Part shown: positions 38,125 to 48,094 of the stretch, piece after piece
Layout: the number at the start of each line of letters is the position of its first letter
Numbering within the stretch: the first letter of the stretch is position 1
Assembly (NCBI RefSeq): GCF_011074885.1
Contig: NC_054685.1
Location: forward strand, 248,001-312,000
Direction of reading: 5' to 3'
Length of the DNA: 64,000 bases
From: Brettanomyces bruxellensis
Lineage: Eukaryota > Ascomycota > Pichiomycetes > Pichiales > Pichiaceae
Program-made: the position numbers and the translations under genes
Notes under the pieces: model-generated
What the model saw: only the letters and a program-made list of their open reading frames with translations
Told to the model about the DNA's origin: nothing
Database searches by the model: none

Positions 38125-39660
38125 ATGAGTTCACGTGCTTCAACAATTACTAAGCGTTCTACAGAATTTTCCATTGCGGAAGATCGAACAACAGAAAATG
38201 GTGGCGCCAAGCTGGATTTTTCGGGCAAGGCGATCAAGCATTATGTTATCACAAGGTTTACCGATCTTATTCCTTCGAAGAGAATGATTCAAGCGAACAA
38301 GAGATTGATGAACCCAATTCCAGCTTTAAGAGAAATGAACAAAAAGCAATGGCTTATGTTTTCATCCGCATTTTTGGCATGGATGTGGGTTGCATATGAT
38401 TTCTTCACTATTTCGCTTAATATTTCTAATCTTTCCGAGGAGTTCAATCTTCCTGTAAAGAGTATAACTTGGGGCATTACTCTAGTGTTGATGGTTCGCA
38501 CGGTTGGTAGCATAATGTTTGGCTATTTGGGTGATCGTTATGGAAGAAAATGGCCTTTGGTTCTTAACATGGGACTTGTGTGCATTCTTCAAATAGGTAC
38601 TGGATTTGTGAAAAATTACAAGGAGTTTTTAGCAGTGAGAGCATTGTTTGGTGTTTTGTTGGGAGGTGTTTATGGTAATGCTGCAGCTACAGCTCTAGAT
38701 GACTGCCCTAATGATGCCAGAGGATTTATATCCGGTTTTCTTCAACAAGGATATACGTTTGGCTACTTAATGGCCGTTATCTTCAAGAGAGCAATTGCCG
38801 ACAATTCCAGTTATGGATGGAAGTCTACCTTTTGGTTTGGTTCTGGAATCAGTTTTTTGATCATGATATTCAGATGTCTTTTACCTGAAACAGATAGCTT
38901 TATTAAGTCTCAGGAGCTTGCTAGATACAAGAAGGAGAATAACATTCAAGACAAGAGCTTTTCACAAACTGCTAAGGAGGCTTGTAGAGAGTACTGGTTA
39001 ATTATGATTTACTTGGTCCTTTTTGCAGCAGGTTTCAACTTCATATCTCATAGTTCCCAAGATATGTACCCAACCTTGTTGACTGTTCAATACTCGTTTT
39101 CCGAAGATAGATCTACTGTTACTAACTGTGTTGCCAATATTGGTGCTATGTTTGGCGGTATAATTATGGGACATGCCTCCAGTATTTTTGGAAGAAGGTT
39201 TATTATTATCATTTGTTGTATTGCTGGTGGTGCTTTAATTTATCCTTGGGCTTTTACTAAAGGATCTGCTATTAATGTCGGAGCTTTCTTTTTACAATTT
39301 TGTGTTCAGGGTGCTTGGGGTGCAGTTCCGATTCAATTATCTGAACTTGCACCTCCTCAATTTAGAGCATTTGTTGTTGGTCTTGCTTACCAACTAGGAA
39401 ATTTAGCGTCTTCAGCTTCATCTACAATCGAGACAACCATAGGTGAGCAGTTCCCTATCACATTAAAAGATGGTAAGAAAACATTTGATTATGCCAAGGT
39501 TATGGCTATCTTTGTTGGTTGTGTGTTTGCTTACATTATCATTGTCACGTTTCTGGGTCCTGAAAGGAGAAACTATTCTTTTGATGGGGATGACGAATCA
39601 AATGATGAATATGAAGATAAAGAGGTCACGGTGCCCAAAGACAAAACCTCCATGGTTTGA
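38125..39660 (+). CDS. JEN1: JEN-family carboxylate/proton symporter
   Basis: This is a major facilitator with about twelve membrane segments. The loop 2-3 motif GYLGDRYGRKWP and the JEN signature NFISHSSQDMYPT (residues about 305-317 from the chosen start) identify the Jen family. It imports lactate, pyruvate or dicarboxylates with protons across the plasma membrane. Jen1 and Jen2 types cannot be separated by eye. The ATG at 38125 (MSSRAST) is preferred over 38098, because the upstream nine residues look unrelated to the family. The product has 511 residues against 616 for S. cerevisiae Jen1, mostly from a shorter N terminus. In S. cerevisiae the gene is glucose-repressed. Confidence 0.92.
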   Translation: MSSRASTITKRSTEFSIAEDRTTENGGAKLDFSGKAIKHYVITRFTDLIPSKRMIQANKRLMNPIPALREMNKKQWLMFSSAFLAWMWVAYDFFTISLNISNLSEEFNLPVKSITWGITLVLMVRTVGSIMFGYLGDRYGRKWPLVLNMGLVCILQIGTGFVKNYKEFLAVRALFGVLLGGVYGNAAATALDDCPNDARGFISGFLQQGYTFGYLMAVIFKRAIADNSSYGWKSTFWFGSGISFLIMIFRCLLPETDSFIKSQELARYKKENNIQDKSFSQTAKEACREYWLIMIYLVLFAAGFNFISHSSQDMYPTLLTVQYSFSEDRSTVTNCVANIGAMFGGIIMGHASSIFGRRFIIIICCIAGGALIYPWAFTKGSAINVGAFFLQFCVQGAWGAVPIQLSELAPPQFRAFVVGLAYQLGNLASSASSTIETTIGEQFPITLKDGKKTFDYAKVMAIFVGCVFAYIIIVTFLGPERRNYSFDGDDESNDEYEDKEVTVPKDKTSMV

Positions 39661-39835
39661 ATACTAAATTGTTTGTATATATACTCCCGTTGTGCTGGCA
39701 CAACCACTAATAGAGATAATTCAATTTTAATATATTTAAAAATAAACAATCAATAGTACAGAAATTCGATTGTTATTTTCTGTTGTTGAATTAATTTGAT
39801 TCAAATCATATAAGGGATTTCTACGCAAAAAATAA

Positions 39836-39907
39836 GGGGTCAACTGGGAATTGAACCCAGGGCCTCCTGCACCCAAAGCAGGAATCATACCACTAGACCA
39901 TTAACCC
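39836..39907 (-). tRNA. tRNA-Pro(UGG)
   Basis: The minus strand folds as a 72-nt tRNA: acceptor GGGTTAA with TTGACCC (one T-G wobble), D arm with TCTAGTGGTA, anticodon loop CTTTGGGTG with anticodon TGG, T arm GGGTTCAATTCCC and discriminator C. The A and B boxes match S. cerevisiae tRNA-Pro(UGG) closely. There is no intron. The gene points away from the retroelement, whose nearest edge is 180 bp upstream of the mature 5' end. Confidence 0.97.
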
Positions 39908-40081
39908 CACTACAAAATTTAAACCCTCTTTGTAAATGGTCGGACTGAAGGTAACAAAATATTATTTTTTAATAACCTGAAGTATAAGGATTCTTTAGAT
40001 GATTACCAAATCCGTCTAAAGATATATATTAGATTAATAAGATTGTTATCTGATACTTCTCGTATCTTTCCTTCTTCAGAT

Positions 40082-40086
40082 TTCTT
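40082..40086. repeat. Left target-site duplication TTCTT
   Basis: TTCTT directly precedes the left LTR and is repeated directly after the right LTR at 46821-46825. A 5-bp duplication is the Ty1/copia norm. Confidence 0.92.
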
Positions 40087-40697
40087 TGTTGGAGTTAAGA
40101 GAGACCTTATGAGTTACTCCCGGGCTTTAGCTATCAAACTCCTTCTTTAATAGAACTAATAAGAACCTAGCAGTCGGGGAGATTCAGACAATTGTAAGGT
40201 CGGTTACCTAAGTGGGTGGATATAAATGTACCAAGTGGTCTGTGTGATAATGTTAATGCCTTTAACATTCTAACAATTGTGTATGTATCACCATAGAAGA
40301 AAATGAATTTACTTCCTTTACTCTGTTACCATCAAAGTGGAGTCGAACTAGTTGTATTGCAAAATAGGCTATCGGGTCTCGTCCCTTCGTAGAAGAAACA
40401 AGTTATATAAAAAGAGGTAAAGTAAAGTAAAAATAAAAAGGAAAATAAAGTGAGGTAATCATACATAATNAAAAAAAAAGATTTAATTCTCAGAAACAGA
40501 ATTATGATCGCGCATAATTATTTTTCTGCTGATTCCCTAACATACACAGTTAGTGCATTTTATCCAGGATTGTCTCTATTAGATATTATTCTAAATCTTC
40601 GTTATTTTAGAATAAGTTCAGATCTCAAAACAAATAAATCTAATGACATATAATAATAGATTACCTAATACTAGGTAATATTCTCATATGTCCGACA
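40087..40697 (-). repeat. 3' LTR (left)
   Basis: The copy runs from TGTTGG at 40087 to CCGACA at 40697. In the coding (minus) orientation it begins TGTCGG and ends CCAACA. It contains one ambiguous base at 40470, beside an A-run. The pol stop codon lies 27 bp inside it. Confidence 0.95.
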
Positions 40698-41450
40698 CGC
40701 TCCCTTGATTTGTAGCATCTGAATAATCATGCTCCTTAACTTACCCAATACCTTGGTAGTAATAGGTTTAGTAAGAATATCAGCTAACTGGTCCTTCGTA
40801 CTAACGTGTTTGATAATGAAACGCTTCTCTTCAAATCGTTCTTCTAAACATTTCNACCTGACAGCGTATGGCTTTGATTTTGGTGAAAAGTTACCATAAA
40901 CTATCGTATCAACAGCGGATTTGTTATCCACTAAAAGTTCAGGATANTTTCCTTCGCCTTGATAAGCGGACATGAACTTCATGAGAGGGTGAAACCATTC
41001 AAGCTCATTAGAAAGTAGGTAAATTGCCTGAAGTTCCGCCTCAGTAGATGACTTGCAGACCAATGGGGTATACTGGCACTTCCAATAGAGAGGTGCATCC
41101 GAAAACATGATGAGAAATCCGTTCATGGACTTCCTTGTAATCGGATCTTGAGCATAGTCACTATCTGAGTAGCAAATCAAATGATCCATTTTAGTTTCCG
41201 AAGTGTGTTGATAAATGATAGATTTGAAACGACTATGATAGAGGTAGTTTAAAACATGTTTCAACTGATCAACGACTAGACGATGAGGATACGTCGAAAA
41301 ACGCGCTAAGTAATCAACAGCATAAGCAATATCAGGCCTTGTCATAACCGCGACGTATAATAAACAACCAATTTTGCGTCGAAAATCACTGACTGCCTTA
41401 TTAAGCATCTCCTTAGTAGCTTCTAACGGATGTTCCGCAGTATCGAAGTA
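40671..41450 (-). pseudogene. Copia RNase H and end of reverse transcriptase
   Basis: This is the last pol segment: IGCLLYVAVMTRPDIAYAV (connection after RT), then RNase H with CYSDSDYAQD, STEAELQA, LVDNKSAVD and the terminal KHVSTKDQLADILTKP. The catalytic Asp/Glu set is visible. Ambiguous bases at 40855 and 40947 each blur one codon. It is in a different frame from the preceding RT segment. A single-base shift near 41450-41455 separates them. The stop lies inside the 3' LTR. Confidence 0.85.
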
Positions 41451-41571
41451 GAAATTTTGGACTTAACGGAGTAGCACAGCTTCTAGCAAAAGTAAGGTGA
41501 AGCTTCTCAACGAATTCTTCGATATAGGCAGACTGACATAGCTTAATCTTTTTCACACGACCATCCTTTAA
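41413..41571 (-). pseudogene. Copia RT segment in a shifted frame
   Basis: A short stretch continuing RT (KIKLCQSAYIEEFVEKL, typical of the copia region after the catalytic domain) reads in a frame one base off from both neighbours. The shift near 41571 lies at a short A-G run. A second shift near 41452 follows. Both shifts have the same sign, as extra-base errors or insertions would give. Confidence 0.75.
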
Positions 41572-42253
41572 GATCAATCCCCAAAAACTTCTGTAAATTG
41601 GTCTTCTTATCAGGTTGGATCGTTTTAAGCTCATATTTACCAGATATATGTTTGTAAACTTTGTCCAGTATAGCTTTATTCGAAGCGCCAACAATAATGT
41701 CATCCACAAATAAACCAACAACGCAATCGACTTTTCCATTCCGATTCTTATGAATGTAGGTGGATGGAAAAGGGTGGGAACTTTCAAAATTAATTTTGGC
41801 CAAATGTTTCTGAATTTCCTTATGCCACAAATTGCCCGATTGCTTGAGACCATATAAAGCTTTGTTAAGCTTATAGACCACCCTCATGCCGGATGGCACT
41901 TTTGCATGCCTTGTGTGGGTAGAATACCCTTGAGGCTGATAAATGTACAATTCGGTATCAATAGGACTGTATAGATAAGCAGTTTTGACATCAAACTGAG
42001 CCATAAACCAATGCTGAGTAGCAATAAGAGCAAAAATCGCTCTCATGATCTCTGGTCGAAGAGTTGGAGAAAATGTAATTGAATATGTATTCTCCTTCTG
42101 GTGATCACCGCGAGCAACGAGACGTGCTTTGCGTCGACCATCAGATTTAACGGTAAAAACCCAACTTGTGGAGACGCAGCAATTCAAAATTTTCGGATCA
42201 TCTGTAAGAATTGGATTGCGATCCCATGTGTTATGTATATGATGAGAGTGAAA
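41543..42253 (-). pseudogene. Copia reverse transcriptase
   Basis: RT core motifs are present in order: WVFTVKSDGRRKARLVARG, the first catalytic Asp in FDVKTAYL, the QPQGY and LYGLKQSG segments, and the active-site FVDD (Tyr of YVDD replaced by Phe). The segment is in the same frame as the integrase part but separated from it by one TAG at 42254-42256. It ends at a frame shift. Confidence 0.88.
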
Positions 42254-44533
42254 CTACTCGTCATCAATTGCTGCCTTCCATTTTGCAGCGTCCTTGCTGC
42301 ACATCGCTTGTTTGTAACCTTTCGGATTAGCTGCGAGATAAATGTCGCTTAACAACACTTGAAAAATCCGTGGCTTCTTCCGAGCAACCATATAGGTACG
42401 CTCAGGAGCAGAAGATTCGCCAGGAGTGCTGTTAATCAACGGCACCGAGGAACGGGTGTCCCCATTCACAAGATCATCATAAGTATGTTTTCTTGATAAA
42501 CGAGTTCCAGTCCTAAAAGGCTCTAAGGAAGAGAATTTGGACTTGTTCAAACGGCTTGAACCCTTCTCGGTCTTCACTTTTTCACCAGCAGAAGTCGCAG
42601 GAATCACTTGAAATGATATCTTATGGCCAGAGGATCCGGATTTGTCCGCCAAAGTATCATGAGGTGAAGTAACTTGAGGTAACTTAGAGTGATTGACTTC
42701 TCCATCCAATGACGAGTTGAGTAATGCTCGATCATCTTCATGTTCTGCTTGTAAAGGGATGTTAAGATGCCTGGTCGTAGTATGATGCTTGGACTCCGTG
42801 TGATTGTGTCCAGTTAGTCTCTGATAATCCTTTTCACCAGCATTTAAACTTGGTGAATCAGAAACTGCAAATTTCTCAGGTTCGACCACGGGCAACGGAC
42901 GATTTAACGTGCTCAGTGCTTCCATATTTTCAGGAACTGTCACTCTGGAAGTAGCAAGATTGTTCGATTCCTTTCCACCGACAACAGGGTTGTCGTCAGT
43001 AGAAGTTGCAGTAGATCTCTCAGCTTTAACGTTCTCCTTAGGAGCTTGGGGCATTGAATGCTTCGCTCCCTTAATCTTACCAGCATGACCAACCATAGGT
43101 GAACGCTTCGCATTAGGAGCGGGCTTCGATGAAACTTTCTTGGGTTTAGTACCCTTGGCAGGCTTCTTAAAGTTTGGCTTCCTGTAATGCAGTTGAGGAG
43201 TTGAGTGATCTCCTGCATCCAAGTCGAAAAGCATAGTAGTTTCCGCTGTAGGCTTCTCGTCTGATGCTTGGATAGTCTGAGGTTCCTCTGAGTTTGAGAC
43301 TTCACGTAAGTCGGCAGCGCTCTCAATATCATCAGAGTAGTCCTCAGACGTAGAAGAAGTAGTAGACAGTATGTCTGAATTATCATCTGAATCTGGCACC
43401 CAGTCAGAATCACTTTCGTAGTCATCGTCTGAACTGGATACAATTGGACTGCCAGCACGCAATGTGGGCTCTGTCACAATCGAATGATCATCATCTTCAG
43501 ATAGCTCGGTCTCCATAGCAGCATCGTCGTAGAGCTTTCTGTCAACAGGAATAGATGACGCATTCTGACCTTCAGATAATCCAACAATACTCGGCACCTC
43601 AGAAGAAATATCACTTGATGCATCATCAGCAGATAGATCGGCAAAAATCTCAATTCTTGGATCATAAAGTGACTGCAATGAATCATCCACGCGTGATTGA
43701 GGTGTAAGAAAATAGTCTGTATAAAGTACAGACGGGTTCATAAATTGAACATGGCGTGTATCCGTAAATGTACCGTAACGTGTGTCTCCTGGCGTATTCG
43801 GGATGAAGACTTGGCAACCAAAGGTTTCATTGCTCCATCCAAGATATATGCCCTGAACAGCCCTTTCCCCAAGCTTAGGTGTGTATTTCGGAGGGTAAGT
43901 AACCTCACAAAGTTCACCAAAGATATGCAAATCCTTAGTTTTGGGAGACATAAACTTGAGTTTAAGTGACGGACTGGTTCCAATATTATCATTCACGAGA
44001 TTGTTCCTGACAAATACTGAATATAGCACAGCTTCCTTCCAAAAATTGTGAGAAACTTTACCAGAATGCAACATGGCACGCGCATCATTCATAATCGTTA
44101 AGTTCAAGCGTTCAGCAACACCATTAGACGCAGATGTATAACCGGAGGTAGTATGAAGTTCAATACCTTCACGTTCTAATATGGTTTTCAATTCAGCATT
44201 TAAGTATTCAGTACCTTTATCTGAGAAGATTTTATGCACTCTGTATCCTTCCTTGCTAAATTGGTTTGATACCCATCGAACGTATTTATCAACTGCACGA
44301 GCAACATCACTCTTGTGTTTCATCATAAAAACCGTTGTATACTTAGTATATTGGTCCTTAAAAGTAACAAAGCAACCCATTTCGCCAACACTCGTGTGCG
44401 TCTNGACAATGCAAACATCGGAATAAACAACATCAAAAGGAATAGGACGCAAGTAATAGTCTCTTGAACCCTCTATAGCATTTGCTCGTCTCGCCTTCGC
44501 TTCCATACAATCAACACAACCTTTGCTGAGCAA
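42254..44533 (-). pseudogene. Copia integrase core and variable C-terminal region
   Basis: From the zinc-binding Cys pair (CVDCMEAK) the frame runs through a DDE integrase: D39 in VYSDV, D105 in FSDKGTEY, E141 in GVAERLN, with exactly 35 residues between the second Asp and Glu. A long low-complexity Ser/Asp/Glu-rich linker follows (about 275-700) with basic patches, the region that in Ty1 carries nuclear localisation and Pol III targeting signals. It ends at an in-frame TAG just before the RT domain. One ambiguous base (44404) blurs a residue next to the first catalytic Asp. Confidence 0.88.
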
Positions 44534-44547
44534 TTCATCAAGTTCCT

Positions 44548-45075
44548 TTATTTCCTTNTTCGAAGCAGTAATCGTCCCATGATTAATAGACTTTTTTTGA
44601 TTAGCCTAAGGTTAGCATGAGCCAATTTAAGATGTAAGTTGTTTATATGCAATTGTCCTCCACCAATCATAAACTGATTAAAATCACCTGGTATATACCA
44701 TAGCTTGTTAACTTGAACTAACTGAATACATTCATCTCCAACATTGAGAACCTTTGAATAAGTCTGAGATTTGGTACCAAAATCGTGAAAGTAGGTCTGA
44801 ATTCGGCATTCAGGGCAACGGTTGATATCGTCTTCTGAAAAGATAGTAGGAGCACCCTCATAATAGTGTAGGTAGAGTGTAAGAACATTTCCCATGTAAT
44901 TAAAGATTATCCTACCGGAACCTTCCAATTTCTTTTGACTATCGTCATAACCAACAGAGAAAACTTTATCGTCCTTGCGGAAAGGCATGTAATCATGTAG
45001 CCATTCCCTATGACCTGTGAGACTAATGGCAGCGCCATTATCAATTAAGATAAAATCTCGAATGCCTCGGAGTAT
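44548..45075 (-). pseudogene. Copia protease and integrase zinc-finger region
   Basis: In the +1 frame relative to gag, pol opens after a TGA at 45076-45078. It begins with an aspartic-protease loop (FILIDNGAAISL), which has Asn where DSGA or DTGA is usual. The segment ends with the first half of the integrase HHCC zinc finger (LHLKLAHANLRLIKKSL). The shift into the integrase frame coincides with the ambiguous base at 44558, so it is probably an assembly artefact. Confidence 0.8.
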
Positions 45076-45577
45076 TCAAACTATCCATTGGCACGCTGCC
45101 TAGGACTTGTAACTCGGAGATATTAGTAGATTCATCGCTCAATTTGACATTATTCATATTCTCCTTCCTCTCATTCTTCTTGCCTTTGTTAGATTGATCC
45201 TTCTTCTGATGATCAGATCCATGCGAACGGTTATTATTCGGCGGCTCTTGTCTTTTCTTGTTTTTCGAAATGCTGGAATAACCTTGCTTGTTGGAAGTCA
45301 CAAAGATTGACTTGGAAAGCGACTTCGAAACAATCGCAGCATTACGTTTAGACTTGACTTTTCTTTCGATCCATTTCTTAAATTCAACTAAGTCGTTTAT
45401 TTCATCAAATTCTGAACAATTTCCTTTAATCGATTCAGCGACACCGGGTCTAAGATGGGCCAAAATATCTGTATCCCCGTGATAGCAACTACACCATTTT
45501 ATAGATGTAATGACATTGTCAATGATGTTGACATAAACACTAAAGAGGCTTCTAATAATCATCATGCCTGATAACAT
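45041..45577 (-). CDS. Gag C-terminal region of the copia element
   Basis: The 178-codon frame has an acidic-to-basic pattern: HLRPGVAESIKG, a helical segment (FDEINDLVEFKKWIERKVKSKRN), then a Lys/Asn/Gln-rich RNA-binding-like tail with repeated KK and NNN. No CCHC zinc knuckle is present, as in Ty1 Gag. The ATG used is preceded directly by TAG at 45578-45580, so the N-terminal part of a normal Gag is absent or broken. The frame overlaps pol by 35 nt. Confidence 0.7.
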   Translation of the reverse strand: MLSGMMIIRSLFSVYVNIIDNVITSIKWCSCYHGDTDILAHLRPGVAESIKGNCSEFDEINDLVEFKKWIERKVKSKRNAAIVSKSLSKSIFVTSNKQGYSSISKNKKRQEPPNNNRSHGSDHQKKDQSNKGKKNERKENMNNVKLSDESTNISELQVLGSVPMDSLNTPRHSRFYLN

Positions 45578-46206
45578 CTAAAACATTCCTAAACCATCCT
45601 GATGTAATTCAATGTTTGTCACAATCGTAAGTTCCCAGAATAATAAGTAGGGCTTGCAGTATTCTATGAACAAATTCCATTTGCATAAGCAGCTCTATTC
45701 ATCAATAGCAGAGTTTGGTAGTAATTCCATTTCTGACAAATTTCTGATTAATATATATGAGATCATCTCGTTAAGAATATCGAGTAGGAACAGCTTCCTT
45801 GACTCAAAATTGAGATAACAACAATTCACGCGCAGCAAAATATGATTTCACTTGAAAAGTAAACGAATCATTAAACATCTTTAGGCATCGAAATAATGTA
45901 TCTGAAGCTCAGTTAAAAACCAGCTGATAAAGATAATATGAATGAGATTATGTAATCGATATGATCAGCGATCTACACAAATTTCTCAATCTGTTAACAC
46001 TCATAACGGATCTTAGAAAATTTTCCCAGGAGGCATAACCTGAAAATATTTTCATCAAGCGAGAATTTTTCTTGAGAGAAATTCAGTAGACATAAAAAAA
46101 ATTCCTTCTCGTAGAATTCTCAACTAAATTCAAAAGAAAAAAGATGGCATACACATCTGCCTCTTCACAAAAATCACACAAATTGGTTATCCTGTCTGTG
46201 ACGCCA
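45578..46206 (-). other. Leader or broken Gag N-terminus of the retroelement
   Basis: No long frame exists between the 5' LTR and the gag fragment. The gag frame continues upstream in protein-like wording but is cut by TAG at 45578, another TAG near 45695 and further stops beyond 45840. The primer-binding-site position is immediately inside the LTR at 46206 and reads TGGCGTCACAG on the coding strand. Confidence 0.55.
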
Positions 46207-46820
46207 TGTTGGAGTTAAGAGAGACCTTATGAGTTACTCCCGGGCTTTAGCTATCAAACTCCTTCTTTAATAGAACTAATAAGAACCTAGCAGTCGGGGA
46301 GATTCAGACAATTGTAAGGTCGGTTACCTAAGTGGGTGGATATAAATGTACCAAGTGGTCTGTGTGATAATGTTAATGCCTTTAACATTCTAACAATTGT
46401 GTATGTATCACCATAGAAGAAAATGAATTTACTTCCTTTACTCTGTTACCATCAAAGTGGAGTCGAACTAGTTGTATTGCAAAATAGGCTATCGGGTCTC
46501 GTCCCTTCGTAGAAGAAACAAGTTATATAAAAAGAGGTAAAGTAAAGTAAAAATAAAAAGGAAAATAAAGTGAGGTAATCATACATAATAAAAAAAAANA
46601 GATTTAATTCTCAGAAACAGAATTATGATCGCGCATAATTATTTTTCTGCTGATTCCCTAACATACACAGTTAGTGGCATTTTATCCAGGATTGTCTCTA
46701 TTAGATATTATTCTAAATCTTCGTTATTTTAGAATAAGTTCAGATCTCAAAAACAAATAAATCTAATGACATATAATAATAGATTACCTAATACTAGGTA
46801 ATATTCTCATATGTCCGACA
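46207..46820 (-). repeat. 5' LTR (right)
   Basis: The copy runs from TGTTGG at 46207 to CCGACA at 46820. It is near-identical to the left LTR; visible differences are single-base indels at a poly(A) run, at GTTAGTG(G)CATTT and at CTCAAAA(A)C. It carries one ambiguous base at 46599. Confidence 0.95.
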
Positions 46821-46825
46821 TTCTT
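46821..46825. repeat. Right target-site duplication TTCTT
   Basis: This matches the five bases before the left LTR at 40082-40086. Confidence 0.92.
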
Positions 46826-47282
46826 TCCATCCTTCTCTCATTACCAGAGGGTAAGGACCTCTATTTATATTAAATGGAAATGACACATTTCCCGAAATTA
46901 ATTATTATTTTACTAATATCAGTTCATGACAACGGAAGACACTTTCCCTCCTCGGGAAATGTTCGTCAGTCATTTACAATGGCATGGACTGTCCCCGTCC
47001 ATTCTTTAACCAGAAGTCAATTCTCTTGACTTAATTACTATTGTTAATTAGCTCATAGTTATTTTAAACATGAAATTAATTCATCTCTCGCGTGACTCTT
47101 ATTTCGGACCAAGTCAGAGTATTTCTCACTCTCCCTTTCCTTATTGGGAACAGTGACTTTCAATTATTTCTCTGGCTTTAAACCAATAGGTTCTTGGTTT
47201 GACCCCTTACACTCTTATTATTATAACAGCATAAATCATTTAACATCTTTTGCTCATTTATTTTTTAGACTTTTGTTAATTC
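46826..47282. other. Segment between full element and solo LTR, origin unclear
   Basis: Before the recent insertion this DNA lay next to the tRNA-Pro upstream region. It has no coding potential. Short CCTC and GAGG repeats and a TC-rich style differ from neighbouring promoters and suggest decayed transposon DNA, but I could not align it to the LTRs here. Confidence 0.4.
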
Positions 47283-48094
47283 TGTCGGAATTAAGAGAGA
47301 CCTTATGAGTTATTCCCAGATTTTAACTATCAAACTCCATTTTTAATAAAACCGATAAGAACATAGTAGTTGGGAAGATTCAGACAATTGTAAGGTCGGC
47401 TATCTAAGATGGGTAGATATAAATGTACCAAGTGGTCTGAGTGAAGATGGCAATGCATTCAACATTCTAACAAATGTGTATATGTCATCATATAAGAAAA
47501 TTAATTTACTTCCTGTACTTTGTCATGTCAAAACGATGAAGCTCTCGAACAATGGAGTCCAACTTAGAGAAGATGGTATTGTTATATCATCTGATTAATA
47601 CGAGAACTACATCTATATAGTGAAGATATTCCCTTTCGTATATCATTATACATACCCTTTATTATATACTACAATAAATATCGAAATACTATATAAATTT
47701 GGTAACACTAACTTTAACATGTCTCCATCAAGTGGTGTCGAACTAGTTGTATTGCAAAATAGGCTATTGGGTCTCGTCCCTTCGTAGAAGAAATAAGTTA
47801 TATAAAAAGAGGTAAAGCAAAGTGAAAAATCAAAAAAGGAAAATAAAGTGAGGTAATCATACATAATATAAAAAAAGATTTAATTCTCAGAAACGGAATT
47901 ATGATTGCGTATAATTATTTTTCTGCTGATTTCCTAAGATACAAAGTTAGTGCATTTTATCCAGGATTGTCTATAATAGATATTATTCTAAATTTTCGTT
48001 ATTTAAGAATGAGTTCAGATCTCAAAACAAATAAATCTAACGAAACTTAATAATATATCACCTAATACTAGGTAATATTCTCACATGCCCGACA
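47283..48094 (-). repeat. Old solo LTR of the same family, with an internal insertion
   Basis: The segment runs from TGTCGG at 47283 to CCGACA at 48094 and aligns with the LTRs of the full element over its length, with many substitutions. About 194 bp at 47530-47723 are foreign and are bounded by CATGTC on both sides (47524-47529 and 47718-47723). Flanking pentamers AATTC and TATCC do not match, so no target duplication remains. Orientation is the same as the full element. Confidence 0.88.
47530..47723. mobile_element. Insertion inside the solo LTR
   Basis: This DNA is absent from the other two LTR copies and is flanked by the hexamer CATGTC. Its right end (47660-47719) belongs to a short repeat with two further copies nearby. 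It is non-coding. The nature is unknown; a small non-autonomous element or a fragment of another LTR are both possible. Confidence 0.55.

Larger units (their letters stand above)
40087..46820 (-). mobile_element. Ty1/copia LTR retrotransposon, 6.7 kb, coding on the minus strand
   Basis: Two LTRs of about 611 and 614 bp, both TG...CA bounded, enclose gag, protease, integrase, reverse transcriptase and RNase H in the copia order. A perfect 5-bp duplication flanks the element. The LTRs differ by only a few single-base indels and ambiguous calls, so insertion is recent. The insertion lies 180 bp upstream of tRNA-Pro, as expected for Ty1-like targeting to Pol III genes. The pol frame as given has one nonsense codon and two clear single-base shifts. 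Six ambiguous bases in the window all lie inside this element, so part of the damage may be assembly consensus error. Confidence 0.95.
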
